Shown here piece by piece: positions 62,701 through 64,000 of a stretch of 64,000 bases of DNA. The notes beneath the pieces are model-generated. The model was given only the letters and a program-made list of their open reading frames with translations. It was not told the DNA's origin and ran no database searches. Position numbers and translations under genes: made by a program. Positions within the stretch are counted from its first letter, which is position 1, and each line of letters begins with the position of its first letter. This DNA is from Heterobilharzia americana (Eukaryota > Platyhelminthes > Trematoda > Strigeidida > Schistosomatidae), in the NCBI GenBank assembly GCA_944470555.2, contig OX104130.1:41635491-41699490 (forward strand), written 5' to 3'.

Positions 62701-63295
62701 CTCTACTATACATTTTGTCTATCTCGATACAACTTCTTCTCTACCCACTTGCACTTTGCATGATGAGGTGTGGCAGCTTGAACCGATGCGCTGCTGTGCA
62801 AAGTCCCTTATTGATTTTGACTATCTATAACTTTTTAAAACGGCAGGCCTAATAACTTTCTCTTTCCCTCTCACTGACTTGCACCTCAGTATGCTGGTAT
62901 ATGGCACATTGATGCTTTGTATTATCTTTCTTATTTCTGTACGGTCAGTGTTCTGACTTTTTGAACGGTGATATTTTTCTTATTACAGTGAGTGTCCCTT
63001 CTTTTCTGTCCTCTTCCAGAAGCGGTTTTTTCCCAAGATATGCTCAAATAATCTGGGCGAAAATACCACAATTTCGTTGGTGGCCTTGTGAAATAATTCA
63101 TGCTCGGAATGCTCCTATCAATATATTAAATATGGCTCATCCAGAGGGTTCGTTTCCCGTACATTTTCTTGGTTCTGAAGAATACCAATGGATTAGTCGT
63201 AATCGTGTATTTCCATATGAAATCGGTTTACAAACAACTTCAGCAAAAGAAACAAGTGGATCAAATAAGATTGAAAAGGCCTTTTCTCGATGTAG
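32118..63295 (+). CDS. NSD: NSD-family histone H3K36 methyltransferase, partial gene (exons joined)
   Basis: Twelve exons with GT/AG boundaries and compatible phases join into about 750 residues. The order is a basic N-terminal segment, PWWP1, an acidic linker, four successive PHD-type zinc-binding segments, then PWWP2. This is the layout that precedes the AWS-SET-post-SET catalytic module in animal NSD1/2/3, nuclear enzymes that mono- and dimethylate histone H3 Lys36 (family knowledge). The SET part is not in the window and must lie to the right. Introns are 153, 41, 37, 177, 18416, 985, 3166, 1643, 1063, 907 and 2341 nt. The true start codon was not identified. The final donor (63296) is the least certain boundary. 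NSD is the family name; which paralogue is not resolved. Confidence 0.88.
32465..32616 (+). CDS. NSD: NSD exon b: first half of PWWP1
   Basis: Encodes YQVGSIFWAKVGSHPWWP and MIYYSPDGDSYVREKG, the first strands of a PWWP domain, which in NSD proteins reads H3K36 methylation. The PWWP signature is an exact PWWP. The residue just before it, normally aromatic (Tyr or Phe in vertebrate NSDs) and part of the methyl-lysine cage, is His here. The exon leaves in phase 1 at AAAAAG followed by GTTTGG. Without splicing here the frame hits a TGA at 32640, so the short intron is required. The 5' boundary (AAG, exon from 32465) was chosen by phase. A Met at MSNISDD could be an alternative start. Confidence 0.88.
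32617..32657 (+). other. NSD: 41-nt micro-intron inside PWWP1
   Basis: Starts GTTTGG and ends TACTCAG. Removing it restores the frame between REKG and RTFAYHVQFLG, exactly as in PWWP domains. Schistosome genes commonly have introns of this size near their 5' ends. Confidence 0.88.
32658..32803 (+). CDS. NSD: NSD exon c: second half of PWWP1
   Basis: Encodes RTFAYHVQFLG, ERAWVFANNLIPFEG and KKKFDEYVQEKLQ, which align by eye with the YHVQFFG...ERAWIF...L..FEG...F stretch of vertebrate NSD PWWP1. The exon ends at CAAATCT before a perfect GTAAGT donor and leaves in phase 0. Confidence 0.93.
32804..32840 (+). other. NSD: 37-nt micro-intron
   Basis: Starts GTAAGT and ends CTCTCTTAG. Skipping it avoids the TAA at 32849 in the upstream frame and joins DKS to ERVKYES in phase 0. 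Confidence 0.9.
32841..33269 (+). CDS. NSD: NSD exon d: linker after PWWP1
   Basis: A 143-codon exon in phase 0 at both ends, closing with CAG before GTGAGT. It starts ERVKYESKSVES and continues WKEAEIAMNLTPDERIDKFG, which resembles the helical tail of NSD PWWP1. An acidic, Leu-rich helical segment follows (TIEEEAESLATFLKDEI). The end, LRTQWPSLDIATKRKYLHD, faintly recalls the last helix of an HMG box, which NSD2 carries in this part, but the resemblance is weak. The minus-strand 129-codon frame over it is a shadow. Confidence 0.9.
33447..33560 (+). CDS. NSD: NSD exon e: linker
   Basis: The acceptor TTTTTATCTCAG is followed by 38 codons in phase 0: IINSWNPRLEKWLPRYQF then TGLQENWRERENPFNIDQQW. 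The donor is GTTGTA at 33561 (phase 0), or less likely GTGGGT at 33557. Phase 0 fits the next exon at 51977, which is open only in that phase. The frame otherwise ends at a TGA at 33601. It opens an intron of 18.4 kb. Confidence 0.75.
33770..33885 (+). mobile_element. LINE 3' tail fragment
   Basis: Resembles the 3' UTR end of the Perere-3/SR3-like element (GAGGTG...GCAACACGGACCGTTAGGCAGTAATG) followed by a GAT-rich tail. It is only about 110 bp long. Confidence 0.6.
34155..38029 (-). mobile_element. Perere-3/SR3-like RTE LINE, near full length, inactive
   Basis: Reads right to left. The 5' UTR and Ser/Thr-rich start lie at 38029-37349. The endonuclease is at 37330-36744 (HIGVFNVRTLRQIG, then AYAPIDCSSDEVKDEFYRRL and VVAGDFNAQVGRLSEAE). 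The pre-RT part is at 35931-35557 (LIIPVFKKDEKSSCDNHRGI). The reverse transcriptase is at 35500-35087 (TVFLDLKAAFDFVDRGVLW, RQGCPLSP near 35278, LEYADDIV near 35149). The C-terminal region is at 34842-34543 (SVLLYGCETWTLK, LHRLRWLGHLLRMPSRRLRR). The 3' UTR ends near 34155 with a short AT/GAT tail. Stops and frameshifts interrupt the coding region. It lies antisense to the NSD gene inside the 18.4 kb intron. Confidence 0.87.
38440..39392 (+). pseudogene. Penelope-like element reverse transcriptase fragment (copy 2)
   Basis: Same content as the fragment at 27633-28585, with identical translations in three successive frames. Motif A is MSLDISSLYTNIP, motif B MGWPLG and motif C RYMDDIF. The same frame breaks are shared, so decay came before the duplication. 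Confidence 0.85.
39525..39684 (+). mobile_element. SR2-like RTE 5' UTR fragment
   Basis: Identical to the first about 160 bp of the element that begins at 28718. It is cut off at GGCGGAAGGA, where the next repeat starts, so no coding part follows. Confidence 0.85.
39685..40015 (-). mobile_element. Perere-3/SR3-like LINE 5' UTR, third copy
   Basis: Repeats 26892-27222 and 37699-38029 with very few changes (for example GTGGTGGATAG for GTGGTATATAG). It ends at the same GACCGCCACGT point where the other two copies diverge, which supports this as the true 5' end of the element. Confidence 0.88.
40016..42660 (+). mobile_element. Perere-3/SR3-like RTE LINE, decayed, + strand
   Basis: Endonuclease-like IIITAGDCSAQVGKLSQSEK is at 40100-40170. 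The pre-RT part is near 41240 (VSLNNIVSTILESMVIQRLT). The reverse transcriptase is at 41330-41480 (HVFSLQQAVEHRNSY, FDSADHEVLW) and 41478-41756 (VHQECPLSSFLFNFVMDVL, where RQGCPLSP is expected). The C-terminal part is at 41899-42180. All are split by stops. Much of it also forms the left arm of a long inverted repeat. Confidence 0.8.
41327..42650. repeat. inverted repeat, left arm (about 1.3 kb)
   Basis: The reverse complement recurs at 46931-48255. Paired coordinates sum to 89,582. Translated frames of 92 and 93 codons are identical in the two arms, and only a few differences were noticed, mostly near the ends. The arm is part of a decayed LINE. Confidence 0.92.
42661..43480. other. intronic DNA, nothing recognised
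   Basis: AT-rich sequence with no LINE motif, exon signal or repeat that I could identify. Confidence 0.4.
43490..43780 (+). mobile_element. LINE C-terminal fragment, + strand
   Basis: Resembles the Perere-3/SR3-like 3' coding end (the equivalent of GHLLRMPSRRLRRHTMLAEVG, written here as ATGTTAAGCATGCCTAATC and following). It is short and strongly mutated. Confidence 0.5.
43855..46060 (-). mobile_element. Perere-3/SR3-like LINE, decayed, minus strand
   Basis: Read on the minus strand from 46060. Endonuclease and linker remnants come first. Then at 44808-44623 is the C-terminal region RRLQVFGHRCFRSIGRVSW with CRVLGRRGKSV. Last is the 3' UTR around 43860-43920, matching GTAACTGTCC...GTTGTCACACT of other copies. 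Large parts, including most of the reverse transcriptase, are missing or unrecognisable. A 686 bp piece of it is duplicated at 53651. Confidence 0.65.
44311..44996. repeat. 686 bp direct duplication, copy 1
   Basis: Repeated at 53651-54336 with an offset of 9,340 bp. One substitution was noticed (GGTCCAGAG against GGTTCAGAG). Three translated frames are identical. Confidence 0.93.
46090..46930 (+). mobile_element. LINE endonuclease fragment, + strand
   Basis: The frame 46367-46720 encodes a recognisable piece of the RTE endonuclease (EYVKDEFYRKLSSLLLKAR, then DDFSGQVGTLIHSERYLGG and TFRLAARQVDNGD). The upstream part has stops. At 46931 it meets the right arm of the inverted repeat, which reads in the opposite direction. 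Confidence 0.75.
46931..48255. repeat. inverted repeat, right arm (about 1.3 kb)
   Basis: Reverse complement of 41327-42650. It carries the same decayed LINE segment, here on the minus strand, with the 93-codon frame at 47683-47402. A spacer of about 4.3 kb separates the arms. Confidence 0.92.
48256..48770. other. intronic DNA, nothing recognised
   Basis: No domain or repeat was identified. Short open frames only. Confidence 0.35.
48775..49440 (+). mobile_element. Perere-3/SR3-like LINE 3' end, + strand
   Basis: Matches the C-terminal coding end and 3' UTR of the family, in mutated form. It has TTAACTTTCATTGGCTCAG, CATGCCTAGTCACCATCTGC and, near the end, GTGTGGCAACTCGGACCGTT. It is 5'-truncated. 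Confidence 0.75.
49636..51510 (-). mobile_element. SR2-like RTE LINE, 5'-truncated, antisense to NSD
   Basis: Reverse-complement relative of 30895-32100. It begins inside the reverse transcriptase (FEKAFDSVDREVIWQLL) near 51510 and ends in an ATT-rich tail at 49636. TTGATTTGCAAT occurs on both sides (49624-49635 and 51510-51521) and looks like a 12 bp target-site duplication, though up to four bases may be chance overlap with the element end. FANDDL replaces FADD as in the sister copy. It is interrupted by a second LINE insertion at 50028-50668. Confidence 0.85.
50028..50668 (+). mobile_element. Perere-3/SR3-like LINE 3' fragment nested in the RTE copy
   Basis: A 5'-truncated insert that starts with GAGGAGGAGGATAC and encodes the family's C-terminal region (KRLQVFDDRCLRNIGRIPW, LHRLRWLGHLLRMPSRRLRR, SHVGRCRLGGWGPR). 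It runs through the 3' UTR to a GATGATGATGATAATG tail. It is flanked by AACGAGCCAGCG on both sides (near 50016-50027 and 50670-50681), and that sequence occurs once in the uninterrupted sister element at 31720. This is a clean target-site duplication. Its coding end is intact for about 145 codons, so it is younger than most copies here. Confidence 0.9.
51522..51976 (+). other. NSD: 3' end of the 18.4 kb NSD intron
   Basis: AT-rich unique-looking sequence, with a pyrimidine-rich stretch (TTGACTTTTTTCCTTTAG) forming the acceptor of the next exon. No repeat was recognised. Confidence 0.5.
51977..52084 (+). CDS. NSD: NSD exon f: basic, Ser/Asn-rich linker
   Basis: The acceptor TTTTCCTTTAG is followed by 36 codons in phase 0 (RLEKNRKCKEAALIKTSESA, ending SNNNQTSKPSR). 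A GTAAGT donor follows. The other two frames are closed by early stops. The sequence is low-complexity and basic, fitting a disordered link between PWWP1 and the PHD cluster. Confidence 0.8.
52541..52695 (-). mobile_element. Smα-like SINE with hammerhead relic
   Basis: On the minus strand a tRNA-like head (52695 to 52628) has CTCTAGCCCAGTGGATTACA as box A and AAGTTCGAAACTT as box B. It leads into a hammerhead-like segment (52605 to 52541) with CAGCTGATG, stem II CCCCATAGAGGACG and the CCTGGTGTGCACTG strand. The conserved GAAA is GCGA and CTGATGAG ends in CA, so it is probably inactive. It sits in the NSD intron, antisense to the gene. Confidence 0.7.
53070..53283 (+). CDS. NSD: NSD exon g: PHD finger 1, N-terminal part
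   Basis: Enters in phase 0 after AAATATTAG and leaves in phase 1 at TCAG before GTACAT. It encodes VCPVCEVYSNIPGQMFQCRG then PCGRVVHPHCMRYKNPPP. The Cys-x2-Cys, Cys-x3-Cys and His-x2-Cys ligands are in PHD order, and the last pair is supplied by the next exon. In NSD proteins this finger is the first of the PHD cluster that contacts histone tails or partners. Confidence 0.92.
53651..54336. repeat. 686 bp direct duplication, copy 2
   Basis: Counterpart of 44311-44996, here in the intron after the first PHD exon. It is a reversed fragment of the C-terminal region and 3' UTR of a Perere-3/SR3-like LINE. Confidence 0.93.
54337..54890 (+). mobile_element. LINE debris, mainly a + strand 3' end
   Basis: The left part (around 54390) recalls a reversed segment seen at 47710 (CAGTCCTGGAGTA). 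The right part has the family's + strand 3' end in degenerate form (CACTATGGCGCAGTTGCTTA, then GTGTAGCAGCCCGAACC). No open frame survives. Confidence 0.5.
54891..56449. other. intronic DNA, one possible B-box motif
   Basis: AT-rich intron. GGTTCGAAACCC at about 55231-55242 matches a polymerase III B box and may be a SINE scrap, but no A box was found. Frame 55822-56076 begins after an acceptor-like CAG but cannot be joined in phase to the NSD exons, so it is not annotated as coding. Confidence 0.4.
56450..56574 (+). CDS. NSD: NSD exon h: end of PHD 1, start of PHD 2
   Basis: Enters in phase 1 after TACACATAG and leaves in phase 0 at TGTCAG before GTAGTT. It encodes KFRCPQCLTGEFLCSICGKP then KDGAGQLYVCQ. 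CPQC supplies the last zinc ligand pair of the first finger and CSIC opens the second. The spacing FRCPQC...FLCSICGK corresponds to FICNEC...HTCFVCK of human NSD1. Confidence 0.92.
56609..56758. repeat. palindromic unit 1 (about 150 bp)
   Basis: The left end (GAGTGACTCAGAAGGCTACC then TTAGCAACTCC) is the imperfect reverse complement of the right end (GGTTGCTAGGGTGATC then TTTAGAGTCACTC), so the unit can fold on itself. A second, diverged copy in the same orientation lies at 57103-57247, on the other side of an Smα-like element. Confidence 0.7.
56795..57000 (-). mobile_element. Smα-like SINE with hammerhead relic
   Basis: On the minus strand a tRNA-like head (about 57000 to 56940) holds GGAGTTCAAAC as box B. 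It is followed toward 56795 by a hammerhead-like segment with GACGAG, CAGAAATGCGCATCCTGG and ATTCCACTGCTAGCC. CTGATGAG is changed to ATGACGAG and stem II is lost in an A-rich run, so the ribozyme should be dead. It lies between two palindromic units. Confidence 0.65.
57103..57247. repeat. palindromic unit 2 (about 145 bp)
   Basis: The left end (AGTGACTCCATAGATCACCC) and right end (GCAGTTGTTAGGCTAGTC then TTTAGAGTCATTC) are imperfect inverted repeats. They match the two ends of unit 1. Internal segments (AAAATAG..., CTATTTT-type) are also shared with unit 1. Confidence 0.65.
57248..58217 (+). other. NSD: NSD intron, nothing recognised
   Basis: AT-rich intron ending in the acceptor TTTCAATTTTTAAG. 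No repeat or exon signal was identified. Confidence 0.5.
58218..58435 (+). CDS. NSD: NSD exon i: PHD 2 end and PHD 3 start
   Basis: Enters in phase 0 and leaves in phase 2 at GTTCG before GTAAAT. It encodes VINCGRHFHRECLSGWPGIL, then FQILRCPAHTCNTCYLES and SHCEGPLLECVR. CGRHFHREC matches the CGKFYHEEC of vertebrate NSDs, RCPAHTCNTC matches RCSLHICITC, and LLECVR precedes the next exon's CPAVFH exactly as LMRCVRCPVAYH does in NSD1. The Cys and His ligands of both fingers are kept. Confidence 0.95.
58436..59498 (+). other. NSD: NSD intron
   Basis: No repeat was identified. An acceptor-like TTTATTTTAG at about 59078 is followed by a short natural-looking frame, but it does not fit the gene's splice phase and the exons on either side join correctly without it. 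Confidence 0.5.
59499..59673 (+). CDS. NSD: NSD exon j: PHD 3 end and PHD 4 start
   Basis: Enters in phase 2 (completing an Arg codon) after TTATTTTAG and leaves in phase 0 at GAACGC before GTACGT. It encodes CPAVFHTGDLCTPAG, SLSHIVCPRHF and HPNWCFHCFKSGAER. These align by eye with CPVAYHANDFC..IICPNHF..VSWCFVC of human NSD1, closing one zinc finger and opening the next. Confidence 0.94.
59711..59789. repeat. (TA)n microsatellite in NSD intron
   Basis: An alternating TA run of about 79 nt, starting 38 nt after the donor of exon j. The Tyr-Ile run of the overlapping open frame is its translation. Confidence 0.97.
59790..60580 (+). other. NSD: NSD intron, nothing recognised
   Basis: AT-rich sequence ending in TTAAATGAATAG, the acceptor of the next exon. 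The acceptor tract is not strongly pyrimidine-rich. Confidence 0.5.
60581..60678 (+). CDS. NSD: NSD exon k: PHD 4 end
   Basis: Enters in phase 0 and leaves in phase 2 at TGTCG before GTGAGT. It encodes IDCQFCPTTYHKDCFQPSFG then LTDDKFTCRSCR. This matches the CCDSCPAAFHRECL...NWYCNDCK segment that directly precedes PWWP2 in NSD1. Together with WCFHC of exon j it completes a C4HC3 finger. Confidence 0.94.
60960..62830 (+). mobile_element. Perere-3/SR3-like RTE LINE, internally deleted, + strand
   Basis: The 5' UTR-like part is at 61060-61150 (GTGTGACAGCAGTGAGGTGT, MNDQQFMLMSKKFD). A Ser/Thr-rich stretch is at 61440-61560. A pre-RT fragment is near 62145-62270 (DVGFPTLLEFDNDVSNL, GGFPPEVFKEEVGK). 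The C-terminal end is near 62510-62640 (CRLPGWGPR, DMAEIGRNGAYVFTLG) and the 3' UTR at 62760-62820. Endonuclease and reverse transcriptase cores are missing. It sits in the last NSD intron of the window. Confidence 0.7.
63020..63295 (+). CDS. NSD: NSD exon l: PWWP2
   Basis: Enters in phase 2 after TCCTCTTCCAG, completing an Arg codon. It encodes YAQIIWAKIPQFRWWPCEII, then EGSFPVHFLGSEEYQWISRN and RVFPYEIG, the second PWWP domain of NSD proteins (human NSD1: IVWVKVGRYRWWPAEI, FPVLFFGSNDYLW, RVFPYMEGD). The aromatic before RWWP (Phe) is kept. The frame stays open to a TAG at 63354-63356. The end given is a GTTCAA donor at 63296 and is uncertain; GTAATA near 63331 and GTAGTT near 63353 are alternatives. 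The AWS and SET domains should follow outside the window. Confidence 0.9.
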
Positions 63296-63356
63296 GTTCA
63301 ATAAGAAACAAATGAAGTTTTATTTTACACGTAATAAATTCATTTATTCTATGTAG

Positions 63357-64000
63357 TTATTGAGGTTACTTCAGTATTTGTCTACGAATACAATGAGTTG
63401 CCAGTCAACAAAGTATCTAATGTTTCTTTTGCAAATGTCAAATTCACATATAATTGAGTATTTAAGGTTAGATGCAAATGGATGATCGAACTTATACATG
63501 AGTATAGATACCATTTCTTTGAAACTGAACTCAATTCTTGTAAATGTTTGTTCACATAAGCGATATCTGTGTAATCTATTGGTTTGAAGGTAACTTCTTA
63601 TCATAGACTAACTAATCATTTGGATTTGGGGCATTGTTATAGTTCTCGCTCGGGATTCCTCCGCGCCATGTGACCACTAACCTTTGGAGCTAGACCCGAT
63701 ACCTTCTTTTTTTATGGTGAATACTATATCTTTCAATTATTGAGTTATGATTCGATAGTCCAAGTTTTCTGATTTTCCTCCATTTGCTGCATGGTGAGAT
63801 AGTTATTCTACATATATTTGTTATTTGATATAGTACACAATGATACACTGCTGCTTACAATCGCAGTACTGTATGCTATGTCAAGTAAAAAAGATAATAT
63901 AGATTTATACTCTATCACAATGCTCAAGTTTTGCTCTTACAGTTGTTCCTCGACATCTCAACTTGATTGATTTCATAGACTGTAATTTCCCATCATAATT
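63357..64000. other. probable start of next NSD intron, nothing recognised
   Basis: AT-rich sequence without an exon signal or repeat that I could identify. No AWS or SET motif is present up to the window end. Confidence 0.5.

Noticed and set aside
1..64000. CRISPR arrays, bacterial operons or phage genes
   Set aside because: No spaced direct-repeat array and no bacterial-type gene layout; the gene has spliceosomal introns.

Overview
The window is animal DNA, most likely from a blood fluke (Schistosoma). The signs are AT-rich single-copy sequence with long (TA)n tracts, very short introns (37 and 41 nt), RTE-type LINEs resembling the schistosome SR2 and Perere-3/SR3 families, Penelope-like reverse transcriptase fragments, and four degenerate Smα-like elements carrying hammerhead-ribozyme relics. 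The species and the names of repeat families come from memory of those families and were not checked by search.

The one confidently recognised host gene is on the + strand, from about 32.1 kb to beyond the right part of the window. It encodes an NSD-type histone H3 lysine-36 methyltransferase. Twelve exons can be placed with splice sites and mutually compatible phases: a basic N-terminal segment, PWWP1 (split by two micro-introns), a linker, a cluster of PHD-type zinc fingers spread over five exons, and PWWP2. The AWS/SET catalytic module is not in the window, so the gene runs off the right end. Upstream exons are not certain; one candidate lies at the very left edge.

Layout. 1-7.5 kb: AT-rich DNA with two Smα-like elements and (TA)n tracts. 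7.5-12.5 kb: two decayed CR1-like LINE remnants (+). 13.8-14.1 kb: an unidentified possible 3'-terminal exon with a poly(A) signal. 14.1-26.2 kb: sequence of more even base composition, without an intact gene or recognisable element. 26.2-32.1 kb: mosaic of RTE 5' ends and a Penelope-like fragment, followed by an SR2-like RTE element that ends 17 nt before an exon. 32.1-33.6 kb: NSD exons. 33.6-52.0 kb: one 18.4 kb intron filled with LINEs, including a 2.4 kb direct duplication of the 26-28 kb mosaic, a 1.3 kb near-perfect inverted repeat, and an antisense RTE copy that itself carries a second LINE insertion. 52.0-63.4 kb: remaining exons, with introns holding further LINE pieces, Smα-like elements and a pair of palindromic units.

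Apart from the NSD gene, essentially all coding-like sequence is retroelement debris. The retroelement reading frames are broken by stops and frameshifts, so none is expected to make a full protein.
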